Part shown: piece by piece, positions 15,849 to 25,674 of the stretch | Layout: the number at the start of each line of letters is the position of its first letter | Position numbering within the stretch: the first letter of the stretch is position 1 | NCBI GenBank assembly: GCA_024711325.1 | Contig: JANJTC010000004.1 | Location: 304,829 to 368,828, forward strand | Source of the DNA: Bacteriovoracaceae bacterium | Lineage (GTDB): Bacteria > Bdellovibrionota > Bacteriovoracia > Bacteriovoracales > Bacteriovoracaceae | Reading direction: 5' to 3' | DNA: 64,000 nt | Made by a program: the position numbers and the translations under genes | The notes under the pieces: generated by a model | Database searches by the model: none | What the model saw: the letters and a program-made list of their open reading frames with translations, nothing else | Told to the model about the DNA's origin: nothing

Positions 15849-18800
15849 CTATAGACTGCAAAGTCTTGGTATATCCTTTTCTGGACCAGAATAAATAGCA
15901 GGATCCGATTCAAATAAAAGAGGCCGTCCATCTTGAATATTATCCATCATATTAATGATATCACTGCCCCAATATAAAAGAGCTCCTCCAATTCCAAGAA
16001 TGCCTGCTTTCATCAACGCACCAGCGTAGAGAGGTGACGCTTTGGAACCACATTCTTCTCCAGCTCCACCATCACCATAAATAGCTCCATAAGCTGCCAA
16101 TCCCCCTGCAATCCCTCCTGTAATTGCTCCCATCTTAGCAGCTTCTCCGGCATCGTCAAAAAACTTCTTATTCTCAGCAACATTCCATGCGCCATTTATA
16201 GTTACCGCAGTAACTGCTCCTACAATCGCTCCAACAACTGCACCAATTACAACTCCCCAAGGGCCACCTACTGCCCCTCCTGCTGTACCGCCTGCCCATG
16301 CACCTGCAAGGGCAGATCCAATAATAATACTCATTTGTTTTAGGAAGCTCATTCTTCCTAAAGGATCGATCCTATTTATGGGGTTATTAATCGCATATAA
16401 ATATTTGCTATTAAGTGTTATTGGTGTCTGCAATCTGCCAGGATGAGGATCTTCTTGCATAAACCTACTCGAGTTAGGATCATAATATCTCGCCCTATAA
16501 TAATAAAGCCCCGTCTCCGAATCAAACTCCCTTCCCGTATAGGCATAATGAGAAGTGATATGAGGACTTCCTGTTATATCATTCCCTATACCATCTTTTA
16601 TCCCTAGAATCCTTCCAAAAGCCGAATAGGAATAATGCTGTACAACCGTTCCATTGGAATCAGTGATGTCAACAATTGATCCCAAGTCATCTTTAAGAAA
16701 GAAATAGCTTCCCTCTGTAGTGGCAAACTTCTTAGATCTTACATCAACACTTAAAACATCATCCATTCGTAGGGTAGAGTGGGTATAGACAGCCAAGGTG
16801 TTATTTGATTCATCCAGTTCTGCAAGTATGTCCTGACCATGGTAAAGATATTTGCGTGCTAATTCGCTTAGCTTTTCAAAGTCCTTAATCACTTTATTGA
16901 TTCTTCTCCCTAAAGCATCGTAGGAATATTCAGAAATTTTAACCAAGCTGCCATTCTTGTATTCACTCACTTTGATGAGCTGGTTCTCGGACGAGTAGTC
17001 ATAATTTGTGAAATTGCCATTAATGACTCTCTCAGTTTTTTTGATGAGATTGCCGTTATTATCATAAAAATAGTCATACTTGAAGTCTCGCTTTAGTCGT
17101 TGAGAGCTTTCTTCGTATGCCGAACTTCCGAATTGATTAGATAGACGGTTGCCTAAGGAATCATAATTGAAGATCTCGTTTTGATATTCTGGAGGAAGTT
17201 CTGTGTTAGTAGATGACACTAATTGTGAGTTAGAATCGTAACCCCAGTTTGCTATTCCTGTCTGTGTGACTTGAGAGATCTTATTCCCAATTAAGTCTCG
17301 TGTATAAGCATAGGAATTGAGAATTTGGCTTCCGGATTTATGAGTGATTGATAAGACAGCGCTGTTTTTGTCGTAAGAAAAATTCGAAAAACTTTGAGGA
17401 CGACTTATGGTCACTAAACGATTGGCGGAATCATAGCTGAATCCAAAATTTTCTCCGAGATGATTTTTAAGGTTTGTGAGTCGGCCCTCATTATCACGAG
17501 AATAAGTAAAAGTACCGAAACTAGTTCCCATAGAGGTCAAATGAGCGAGTTTATTATAGGAATAGCTTAAGGTTGTAGTTGGGAGATTTTCTCCGCTCGC
17601 GGTGGTTGATGTCACATAATAATTGCTTCCAATCTTGCTATATGTGAAATTTACTTCTGAATCGTTGTCTACTATGGAAGTCATGTTTCCATCATCATCA
17701 AAATTCATTTCATAAATATTATCAGGAAGAATTTTTTTGATGAGCTGATTACTTTCGTCATAAACAAAGTTTTTTACATTTCCATTCGGATCAATCTCTT
17801 TGATGACATTGGAGTTCTCATCATAGGCAACAGTGTAAACTTGACCTATTGGCGTGACCTTTTTAATCATGCGGTCCATGGAATCGTATTCAAAGATTGT
17901 TTTGTTGCCCTTTGGATCGGAAATTAGAGATAGTTGTCCTGTTAGCGTATACTGATAAGCAGTTGTATCTCCTGTCGGACTATTGGAAGTTACACCTGTG
18001 GTAACAGAAGTAAGACGGTTAAAGAGATCAAAGGAGTACAAGGAGGACACACCTTGAGCTGTTACTTTCTCATTAAGATTTCCGAATGCATCTCTTATGA
18101 AACTTGTTTTTTCTCCCTCGGGAGTGGTTAAAATAGTTAAATTTCCCCAGTCATCATACTCGTAATAGGTCGTGTTTCCTTGAGCGTTGGTAGCAGAGCT
18201 TAAAAGGCCATTAGGGAAATACGAACGAAAAACAGAATTCCCATTAAAATCTTTTTCTTGGATCGCTCGTCCGAATTCATCGTAAAAAACTTCTTTTATA
18301 GCGCCTAGAGCATTTGTGAATTTTTTAAGTTGGCCTTGCTGAGTGTAGACAAAAGATTCAGCATGGTCTGTTACAGAATCATATTTGTAGATGAGATCGC
18401 CATACTGGTTATAGTTGAATTCAGTATAGGTTCCATCGAACTTCACAATCTTTATTGGACGTCCATTTAAGTCCCTTTCAATGGTTGTGGTTCTGTCTTT
18501 ATGGTCAGTTATCGAAGTGACAACTCCTGTTTTATCCTTTGTCAGTAGAGTTTCTACTCCTTTTGCATCTTTGTAGATGTCTACGATTTCTTTGTCTTCA
18601 TTTACAGGAGCCTTCATATCCGGACTGTAGTTTCCAGATACATATGTCTTTCCTAGGCCATCCACAAACTTTTGGGATGAATTATCTGGAAGAATGACCT
18701 CGCTTAGTTTGTTCCATTGGTTGTACAAATATCGAGTGTTGGCACCCTTGAGGTCTGTCTCGTTCTTTAAGAGGCCATCCTCTGAGTATTGGTAGTATTT

Positions 18801-21800
18801 GCTAGTTCCATCAGGAAATGTAACGGAAGCTAAGAAATTTCCATTGTAGTTGAATCTGGTAACACGACCTGCCGGATCTTCAATGGAATCTAATAGTCCA
18901 TTGCTGTAAAGGAACGAAGTTGTTTTACCTACGGGGTCCCGCATTTCTGTAAGAAGGCCGTTTTCGTAAATATAAGATTGAGTATTACCAAGTCTATCAG
19001 AAGAGGATGTGTGGAATCCTTCTTTTGAGAATTTAGAGATGCTGCCATCCCGGTATCTTCTTTCAAAAGATCCATCTGCTAATCTGACGACTTCAGATGT
19101 ATCATTCACATTTACTGAAGCAAATCTTGAAATGCCTGTTGTTGATATGCCGAAATTAACTTTTCGCACCATCTTGTTTGTTCGATCAAGATAGATAAGA
19201 TTTCCATCTGCATCGACAAGAATGTCCCTCGGAGAACAAACTGAAATATTTAGGGCAGCCTTTCCAGCAGCAATGTCATTTGGCACACATGTATTATTAC
19301 CCAGAACAGTTTTTGCGTTCCCAGTCTGGAGATCTAATTGAACAACTCTGTGATTTTCAGTATCGGCCACATAAAGGAATCCTCTTTCGCTATCAATGGC
19401 CAATCCTTGAGGATTACGGAAATTCATTTGACTCATTGGCGCCTGATCTTTAAAAACTCCGCCTTCTGAAATCATTTTACCGGCTATTCTTTGGATAACA
19501 CCATTAGGACTTACTTTTCTAATATATCCTCTTTCTGAGGCTATATAGATATTTCCATAGGTATCTCTGGCCAGGGCATTTGGATGAAAAATACTCGCTT
19601 TAGAAGCCTGTCCACCGTCTCCGTTGTCGTAAGTTTGTCTTGTCCCTGCAAAGTTTTGCACATTATTTTGAGCAAGGTTTATCTTGCGGATCAAGTTATT
19701 TCCTCGATCTGCAACAAGATATTCGTCTGCATTTATTTGAATTAGACTTTTAGGTTGGTTGAACTGAGATGCCGCAATCGTTCCTGAAGCATACCCAACT
19801 GAAGGCACTGTTCCTGATTGAACTCTTGCGCCACCATCGATTACGACACAACCTCCGGCGATAGACCAATCATTGTGTGTATAGTTATAAGCTTCGTTGA
19901 AGTATATTTTAGCTCCACATCCTGTTGCTGAGTATTCATTACATCTGATGTTCTTATCAGGGAAAGTATATGAATCCGTTGGTTTCAAATATTCACGCTT
20001 TTCATCGATTAATTTAATCGTTTTTTTGGCTCCGGCAGCAATTGATGTTGTGAAGTTATTACTGAGTACAAATCTTGAATCTGTGTCTAAAGTAAGAATT
20101 CGTCCACCATCTACGATAGCGGATGTTGGAATGATTGCTGAGTTTCCAGCATATTTCGAGAAGGTACACTTATAGTATGCCCAATCTCCTCTAATCGTTT
20201 GGTAATAACGGTTAAGGCCAATGGTTATAGGTTGATAAGGAAGACTTCCTACAGGGGAATAAATCCCATTTTCTATGATCCCAACGTCTCTCTTATTCTT
20301 AAAGAGATATAGATTACCATCAGTCGACTGGGCAATGGTGTTTACATTATTATTAGAATGATAAAGAGTTTCTACCGAGGTTTGGAGAACATATGGACTT
20401 AATTTTCCACTTGTCTCTTCGACAACAATTTTATCACTGTTTGGTTGAAGGATTTTCTCGTTTACATTAAGTTTCCATCCAGAGCCATATTCACTATTAA
20501 TCTTGTTTTGAACATAAAGGTTTGTTTGAAGTGGAGGTGGGAAAACGGCATCCATGAGACCGCTTTGCTCGCTATTATAATATTTAGTATGTGTACCTCC
20601 AAAAGTTCTCTCTTTCCTTACACGTACCCTTTGAACTGTTAGGAACTTATATTGGAGGACATAAGTAGCATTGGCCGGATAAGCACCGCTCTCCTGTTCG
20701 GACATGTCTACAGAGAATGATACGGTTGATTTTTCTGGAGGGTTGGTCACATCAAAATGAAGCCATGGAGTACTTACATCTCCAGAGATAAATTGTGTTT
20801 TTAGGTATTCTGGTCTCTGCCATGATTCAATATAACCGTCGACTTTTACTTTTGTTCCCCAGCCACCACCTGATGAACTTATGTTCCGTCTTAGATGGTA
20901 AGTTGGTGTGTTAATGGAATTAGTTACAAGTACTGATGGTTTTGCCCAAAGACTGTTATAAGTGAGATTAACTCCAAAATCTTTACCAAATATTTTGTAA
21001 GACGGTAGACCGATTTGAGTTTGAACAGCACCTTCTTCGTTGTAGATGCCTGGGCGATGTGTTGGGGCATATTCTTCAAGTTTTAATCCGTATGGGGTTG
21101 CGTAAACTTCAGAGAAGTGGGTAATTCCCTGTCCCTCTTTTGTTTCAATTTTGTCGCCAACTACTTCTGCAGCACCATCTGGTTCCCAAAAGCCAGTCTC
21201 ACTATTCTTGGACATAATAACTAGTTCCATACCTTCCGGGAACTCATTCAGGTTAGGCAGAGTAAGTTTAACGGGTTGTGAAAATTTTAATCCTGATGGT
21301 TCTAAAGCATACACTTCAGTCGGTTTAGAAAATTCGAGAAGATCAATCGACGTCTTTTCTGAAGGAATCGTCATCATATTTATTTTCGAAGGAACGCCTG
21401 TGGGAAAACTCGCCGTATGAGCAGGAATACTAATAGATACTCCTGGGGCGTTAACAGAAGTTACAAGAACCTCTTGATCTGAGTTAATTTCTGTTTCTGA
21501 TCCATCAAGTAGTGTTGGCACTAAATAGATAACTCGATCGAGAACATTTCGCTGAAGATTTCCTAATGAAACATTTAGAGTGAGCCTTGAGTATTTTTTT
21601 AAGTTTTGTGTATAAGTATCAGGAACCAGTGTTCCATCAATGATTACTTTTTGATCTCCTGTGGCAGGCTTTTCAATGGCAAAAACACCATTTCCATCTG
21701 TGAAGGCAGATTGTCCAGTACTTTGAATAACAACCTTGACCCCGGGGATTGCGACATCGTTCACATCTTTTACAATCCCTGTAAAGGTAGTATCAGCGTT

Positions 21801-23873
21801 ATAGTTAACGAGATATGATTCTGACTTATTTATCTCTGGATCGGTTGCAGAAAGTCTGTAACCACTTGAGTAATTCAATAACGCTGAAAAAGATCCATCA
21901 GCATTTGCTGTAACTAGTTCAGAATTTAAAAATCCTCCAGTAATGTCTATATCAAGACCACTTCTTGCGGCCCCCGGTAAACCTGTGACTAGAATTTTGC
22001 CATCTTGTGGTTCAAGTGAAACAAGTTCAATCCTGATAAGCTTCAGAATTATTCTATAATTAATGGTATACGAAGATTCATTTCCATATAGATCTGTAAC
22101 AGTTATTTCCGAAGTATAATCACCTTCAGCGGGCTGTGATAATGAGATATCAAAATTCTTAGCATTTAGGGAAGTTTCCTTACCATCAATTAAAATCTTA
22201 GAGAGTGTTTCATTTGCATTCCCTGAAACTTTAAAGTTAAGTAAGGTTAGTATTTCTCCATTATCAGGATGTAGTTCTGATAAGACTGGAGGAGTGGTAT
22301 CAACATAAATTGAGGGAAGATTAAGTGTCGAGGTGTTTCCCGCCTCATCCGTGGCAGTGAACGTAATGAAGTTCATACCTTCAGATAGTTGAAATGGTAC
22401 AGTTTCTGAAAGGATGCCATTGGAAGCATTGGCCTCATATTGAGGTAAGTTATTAACAAATGCTGTGAATTTCACGCCTGTAGCATCAGAAACGGTTATA
22501 GGAAGATTTATAGTTGCAACATTTTGTGAAGCCGGTGTGAGTGGGTGAGAAATTGTAGGTGGTGTTCTGTCGTATATGAGTTCCCATGAAAGATTTTCCG
22601 TTCTGTTTCCTGCAAAATCGCTTCCAACAACTTCCAAATAGTGTTTTCCTTCGACCACTCCGTCAATGGCACCAGAAACGATATATTGGGTACTCCCTTC
22701 TTGGTTTCCATGTATATTTGGTACAAGTGCTTGAGGGCTTGAGAGATAATTCAGTGTTTTGCTTAAGTCTTGTTCTGTTCCACTTTCAAGCTTTAAAGTA
22801 GCCTTTATGCTTGATAAATCTATTCTGCCAATAAGATCGCTAATGTTAAAAGAAAGTCCATGATGATTTTGAGTTACATATCGGCCAGGAGAGGGAATAA
22901 CATTCGCAAATGTTGGAGAAGTACTGTCATTGAATGTAAAGAATGTATAAGTCTTTTCATAAGTAGTGTCCCATTTTGGATGCTTATTCTTCTTTTCATT
23001 CTTTAAAATTGATATTTTAAGCTCTTGTCTCCCCGATGAAAGCGAAGGTGATAAGAAATGATCTTGAATAACAGCTGTTGGAGTTGCAATTTCAAAGGTC
23101 TTTAATACTTCATTATTGAGTTTATACTCAATTTTCCAATTATATGTATTAGTGATGTAGGGTGTAAGTGCAATATTAAGCCAGGTTTTCTCACCGCTAA
23201 ATGAATTCCCCAAAGTTGCTTTGAAATCAACTTGCCATTCTTCTGCCGCGTTCGACCAAGAACTGGCCTGCGAAATATTGTTGTTAATTTGTAACGGTAG
23301 TTCTCTCTTGGCTATTAAGGAACTCTCTCCTTGGAGTTTTTGCGTTAGCCTTACTTCAATCTTTTTCAAGACCTCTGCAAGCTTATTGATTTTTTCTTTT
23401 CCTTTTTGTGGCCAGTGAGATTTCTTTTGAAGCAACTTCGTCTTGAGGGCTTGAAGCTTTGCGAGTGCTTTTTGATAGTGAGCAACTTTGGAGCCTTTGT
23501 TTGCTATCTGGGCAATGAATTGTGGACTCCCATTTTCAACAGAATTTGGAAGTGTATACGAAAACTCATGCCTATCTTCCTTCAAAGTTAATATAACTTC
23601 AGAAGTGATATCAGTTGCTATATCGGGATAGTAAAATTTTAGGTCGTATTTTGAAAGATCGTCTGGAGTCAGCAGTAAACAATGCTTGGGTCTTTCCTTT
23701 CTTAAACAAAAGTGACCATTCAAGACGGGCCTTTCTCCATCTTGGATTGGTGATGAGAACTCTGAATCAAACTCAAGTTCTAAGTAGGAATCTTTTGCGT
23801 TGATATGCCATGTGCGTGCATAAAGCAAAGGAGTTATAAAAAGGAGTAGGATAAAGAAATTAAGCTTCTTCAT
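15849..23873 (-). CDS. Giant secreted Rhs/YD-repeat protein (2674 residues)
   Basis: The product starts with a signal peptide (residues 1-19). A lysine-rich coiled segment near 130-190 comes next, then several Ig-like repeats (about 320-620, e.g. TDEAGNTSTLNLP, TVTDLYGNESSYTI) and a carboxypeptidase-regulatory-like fold (GIVKDVNDVAIPGVKVVIQ, about 694-760). NHL/beta-propeller repeats follow (ADRGNNLIRKI, VADTENHRVVQLD, about 1365-1560), then a long YD-repeat shell (1590-2450). The Rhs core end is complete: GLYYYRARYYDPNSSRFMQE near 2455 and NRIDPLGRM near 2500. The last 165 residues are Gly/Ala-rich and hydrophobic, the variable position that in Rhs proteins holds an effector. It is the centre of a three-gene operon. 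Confidence 0.85.
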   Translation of the reverse strand: MKKLNFFILLLFITPLLYARTWHINAKDSYLELEFDSEFSSPIQDGERPVLNGHFCLRKERPKHCLLLTPDDLSKYDLKFYYPDIATDITSEVILTLKEDRHEFSYTLPNSVENGSPQFIAQIANKGSKVAHYQKALAKLQALKTKLLQKKSHWPQKGKEKINKLAEVLKKIEVRLTQKLQGESSLIAKRELPLQINNNISQASSWSNAAEEWQVDFKATLGNSFSGEKTWLNIALTPYITNTYNWKIEYKLNNEVLKTFEIATPTAVIQDHFLSPSLSSGRQELKISILKNEKKNKHPKWDTTYEKTYTFFTFNDSTSPTFANVIPSPGRYVTQNHHGLSFNISDLIGRIDLSSIKATLKLESGTEQDLSKTLNYLSSPQALVPNIHGNQEGSTQYIVSGAIDGVVEGKHYLEVVGSDFAGNRTENLSWELIYDRTPPTISHPLTPASQNVATINLPITVSDATGVKFTAFVNNLPQYEANASNGILSETVPFQLSEGMNFITFTATDEAGNTSTLNLPSIYVDTTPPVLSELHPDNGEILTLLNFKVSGNANETLSKILIDGKETSLNAKNFDISLSQPAEGDYTSEITVTDLYGNESSYTINYRIILKLIRIELVSLEPQDGKILVTGLPGAARSGLDIDITGGFLNSELVTANADGSFSALLNYSSGYRLSATDPEINKSESYLVNYNADTTFTGIVKDVNDVAIPGVKVVIQSTGQSAFTDGNGVFAIEKPATGDQKVIIDGTLVPDTYTQNLKKYSRLTLNVSLGNLQRNVLDRVIYLVPTLLDGSETEINSDQEVLVTSVNAPGVSISIPAHTASFPTGVPSKINMMTIPSEKTSIDLLEFSKPTEVYALEPSGLKFSQPVKLTLPNLNEFPEGMELVIMSKNSETGFWEPDGAAEVVGDKIETKEGQGITHFSEVYATPYGLKLEEYAPTHRPGIYNEEGAVQTQIGLPSYKIFGKDFGVNLTYNSLWAKPSVLVTNSINTPTYHLRRNISSSGGGWGTKVKVDGYIESWQRPEYLKTQFISGDVSTPWLHFDVTNPPEKSTVSFSVDMSEQESGAYPANATYVLQYKFLTVQRVRVRKERTFGGTHTKYYNSEQSGLMDAVFPPPLQTNLYVQNKINSEYGSGWKLNVNEKILQPNSDKIVVEETSGKLSPYVLQTSVETLYHSNNNVNTIAQSTDGNLYLFKNKRDVGIIENGIYSPVGSLPYQPITIGLNRYYQTIRGDWAYYKCTFSKYAGNSAIIPTSAIVDGGRILTLDTDSRFVLSNNFTTSIAAGAKKTIKLIDEKREYLKPTDSYTFPDKNIRCNEYSATGCGAKIYFNEAYNYTHNDWSIAGGCVVIDGGARVQSGTVPSVGYASGTIAASQFNQPKSLIQINADEYLVADRGNNLIRKINLAQNNVQNFAGTRQTYDNGDGGQASKASIFHPNALARDTYGNIYIASERGYIRKVSPNGVIQRIAGKMISEGGVFKDQAPMSQMNFRNPQGLAIDSERGFLYVADTENHRVVQLDLQTGNAKTVLGNNTCVPNDIAAGKAALNISVCSPRDILVDADGNLIYLDRTNKMVRKVNFGISTTGISRFASVNVNDTSEVVRLADGSFERRYRDGSISKFSKEGFHTSSSDRLGNTQSYIYENGLLTEMRDPVGKTTSFLYSNGLLDSIEDPAGRVTRFNYNGNFLASVTFPDGTSKYYQYSEDGLLKNETDLKGANTRYLYNQWNKLSEVILPDNSSQKFVDGLGKTYVSGNYSPDMKAPVNEDKEIVDIYKDAKGVETLLTKDKTGVVTSITDHKDRTTTIERDLNGRPIKIVKFDGTYTEFNYNQYGDLIYKYDSVTDHAESFVYTQQGQLKKFTNALGAIKEVFYDEFGRAIQEKDFNGNSVFRSYFPNGLLSSATNAQGNTTYYEYDDWGNLTILTTPEGEKTSFIRDAFGNLNEKVTAQGVSSLYSFDLFNRLTSVTTGVTSNSPTGDTTAYQYTLTGQLSLISDPKGNKTIFEYDSMDRMIKKVTPIGQVYTVAYDENSNVIKEIDPNGNVKNFVYDESNQLIKKILPDNIYEMNFDDDGNMTSIVDNDSEVNFTYSKIGSNYYVTSTTASGENLPTTTLSYSYNKLAHLTSMGTSFGTFTYSRDNEGRLTNLKNHLGENFGFSYDSANRLVTISRPQSFSNFSYDKNSAVLSITHKSGSQILNSYAYTRDLIGNKISQVTQTGIANWGYDSNSQLVSSTNTELPPEYQNEIFNYDSLGNRLSNQFGSSAYEESSQRLKRDFKYDYFYDNNGNLIKKTERVINGNFTNYDYSSENQLIKVSEYKNGSLVKISEYSYDALGRRINKVIKDFEKLSELARKYLYHGQDILAELDESNNTLAVYTHSTLRMDDVLSVDVRSKKFATTEGSYFFLKDDLGSIVDITDSNGTVVQHYSYSAFGRILGIKDGIGNDITGSPHITSHYAYTGREFDSETGLYYYRARYYDPNSSRFMQEDPHPGRLQTPITLNSKYLYAINNPINRIDPLGRMSFLKQMSIIIGSALAGAWAGGTAGGAVGGPWGVVIGAVVGAIVGAVTAVTINGAWNVAENKKFFDDAGEAAKMGAITGGIAGGLAAYGAIYGDGGAGEECGSKASPLYAGALMKAGILGIGGALLYWGSDIINMMDNIQDGRPLLFESDPAIYSGPEKDIPRLCSL

Positions 23874-23894
23874 TTGATTTACCTATATATGTAA

Positions 23895-24134
23895 TTAAAG
23901 AGTTTCTTGAATGATGGCCGCTTCTTCTTGTGTCAAAAGACCTTCTTGTTCCCAGTTATCTACTTCGAAAGCTTGGATTTGAAGCGATGATGGTATCTCT
24001 GAATGAGAGTTTTTAATGAAGACCTTTGATTCTTGCTGATCAGAGAGATCTCCTGCGGTTACTTTTGGATTTGAATCTTTTGGACCACTACAAGAAGCAA
24101 GTACAAAAAGGATGATCACCAAATTAATCCGCAT
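23895..24134 (-). CDS. Small lipoprotein upstream of the giant Rhs gene
   Basis: The start at 24134 (GGAG eight bases upstream) gives 79 residues with a lipoprotein signal: MRINLVIILFVLASC, where LASC is the lipobox and the Cys is residue 15. A longer frame upstream has no ribosome site. The mature part is short and acidic with Glu/Gln-rich ends. It precedes the Rhs gene by 21 bases, so it is likely cotranscribed and may anchor or help export it. The 300-base gap upstream is AT-rich and I see no clear site in it. Confidence 0.6.
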   Translation of the reverse strand: MRINLVIILFVLASCSGPKDSNPKVTAGDLSDQQESKVFIKNSHSEIPSSLQIQAFEVDNWEQEGLLTQEEAAIIQETL

Positions 24135-24442
24135 AAGTTCAGCTCCATAAATAATTTTATCAACTAGTCGCAAATATCGATTCTTGTTTATGTACAAGCT
24201 GTTCAATGTTTGTCTTTTTAGATTAATCACTTAAGTCATTGTATTAAACTCGAGGTAATTTATTCCATTGATGACTTTGGTATGTTCGATTGAGAAGTGA
24301 ATTTCACTGGTAGATAGAGTGATGACTTGTGAGTCAATAATTTTATTATTAATTTATCTGAACTGGGTCTCTAAATTTTTCTTAAGAATTTTAAAATAGA
24401 TTAAGTTTATTCGATTCTTTCAGATGAAAAACTCTAGATCTC

Positions 24443-24772
24443 TTAATGATTCTTTATCAACTGATTCAACTCCGCCTTCTCTTCCTCCGTAATCCTCTCC
24501 GCAGGCGCATTGATCTTCTTAGATCGCCCTGAAAGCTTCGAGTCCACAGAATCTTTTAACTTCGGTACAGAGTTATCAAAAATTTTCTTGGAGTAGGTCT
24601 TGGTTCCAGCAACTGAGCTATTAAAAAATTTCTCGGCGGTATTCTGAACATAGGTCGTCGCAGGGGAGATTACTCCATAGATATGTTCAAAGATGGTTTG
24701 ATCATTTAGTGTGATCGATAGGAAGAATAAGAAAGAAAAAAGAACGCCACATATTTTAAGTACAGTTGTCAT
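24443..24772 (-). CDS. Unrecognised exported or membrane-anchored protein
   Basis: The 109-residue protein has an N-terminal hydrophobic segment (VLKICGVLFSFLFFLSITL) that could be a signal peptide or anchor, then a polar, lysine-rich helical part (TYSKKIFDNSVPKLKDSVDS). It is last in an apparent minus-strand operon with the CheX-like and CheY-like genes (gaps of 11 and 10 bases). No family recognised. Confidence 0.55.
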   Translation of the reverse strand: MTTVLKICGVLFSFLFFLSITLNDQTIFEHIYGVISPATTYVQNTAEKFFNSSVAGTKTYSKKIFDNSVPKLKDSVDSKLSGRSKKINAPAERITEEEKAELNQLIKNH

Positions 24773-24783
24773 ATCCTAAGACC

Positions 24784-25218
24784 TTAGTTCAACGCAGTTA
24801 AATTATACTCAGTTAAGATGATAAAAGATTGGTCTTCCAGTTCCAGTTCATATTTTTGAGTCATGGATCGAAGAGCAGTATTAAGTTCTTTTGTGATCAT
24901 GCTGATTTTAGGGGCAGAGAGATTGATTTTGAAGTGGCTCAGTTCATCATCTAAAGTGATTTGTCTTCCAATTAGGATATTCATGGCCTCGACAAACAAA
25001 GGGAAGATGTAGTTTCTTTCAACGGGTTCCAGTTCATGGCCATCGAGACAGAGGTAACAAGTGATGCTGCCTTTGATTTCGCCGCTGATTTCGAATTGGA
25101 CGCGAAGGTTATCTTTGGAGTAAACGGGATTGAGATCCATGCGGTGGATGAGCCGTACGTTTTGAAGGATTTTTATTTCAGAAATACGGGTCAGTTCGAT
25201 TGGCTTTAAAACTTCCAT
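24784..25218 (-). CDS. CheX/CheC-like protein (tentative)
   Basis: The 144-residue alpha/beta protein has GEIKGSITCYLCLDG, then FPLFVEAMNILIGRQI, a pattern like the core strand and helix of CheC/CheX/FliY-type proteins, in which the helix carries the phosphatase Glu and Asn (here EAMN). Such proteins dephosphorylate CheY. The CheY-like gene lies 10 bases upstream in the same operon, which supports the pairing. The assignment is from pattern and context only. Confidence 0.45.
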   Translation of the reverse strand: MEVLKPIELTRISEIKILQNVRLIHRMDLNPVYSKDNLRVQFEISGEIKGSITCYLCLDGHELEPVERNYIFPLFVEAMNILIGRQITLDDELSHFKINLSAPKISMITKELNTALRSMTQKYELELEDQSFIILTEYNLTALN

Positions 25219-25228
25219 GTTACTCCAC

Positions 25229-25609
25229 TTATCGATTTGAATTTATTTTTTCCAATGAATCCATCAGTTGTTGTTTCTGGATGGGCTTAGCGATGAAGTC
25301 GCTGGCGCCGGCACCGATTGCTTCCAGGACAATGTGTTCCTGGGACAATGACGAGATGACGATGACTGAGATGTCCGGGAAGTTTTGATTAATCTTTTCA
25401 GTTAATTCAATTCCGCTGATCTCAGGCATCACGATGTCGGTGATGACTACGTCGGGTTTACTGTCCTTGATTACAACCAGAGCGGCTTCAGCGCTGGCGG
25501 CTTCGCCTACGATGGTGACGCCTTCTTCGGCGAGCATCTTACGAATGATTCCACGGTAGAAATCGGAATCATCGACAATAACAACTTTTAGTTCAGACAT
25601 TTGGTTCAT
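25229..25609 (-). CDS. Single-domain CheY-like response regulator
   Basis: The 126-residue protein is one receiver domain: acidic pair Asp13-Asp14 (VIVDDSDF), phosphoacceptor Asp57 (VVITDIVMPEISG), Ser at the switch position (VIVISSLS) and the conserved Lys (FIAKPIQ). There is no output domain. ATG codons at 25609 and at codon 4 are both possible; no strong ribosome site decides. Sensor kinases are not in the window. It probably acts through a partner, perhaps with the CheX-like protein as its phosphatase. Confidence 0.88.
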   Translation of the reverse strand: MNQMSELKVVIVDDSDFYRGIIRKMLAEEGVTIVGEAASAEAALVVIKDSKPDVVITDIVMPEISGIELTEKINQNFPDISVIVISSLSQEHIVLEAIGAGASDFIAKPIQKQQLMDSLEKINSNR

Positions 25610-25639
25610 GGAAATTAGGATATCAAATTTAAGGGAGAT

Positions 25640-25671
25640 GGAAAGAAAAAGGCTCCCCGGAGGGAGCCTTT
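25640..25671 (-). terminator. Rho-independent terminator of lon
   Basis: On the minus strand AAAGGCTCCC / GGGAGCCTTT (25671-25662 with 25657-25648, loop TCCG) is a perfect 10-bp stem followed by TTTCTTTCC. It starts 4 bases after the lon stop and ends before the CheY-like gene. Confidence 0.9.
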
Positions 25672-25674
25672 AAT

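Noticed and set aside
12362..23873. CRISPR array or tandem DNA repeats in the YD-repeat genes
   Set aside because: Repeats exist at protein level only; there are no regular direct DNA repeats with unique spacers.
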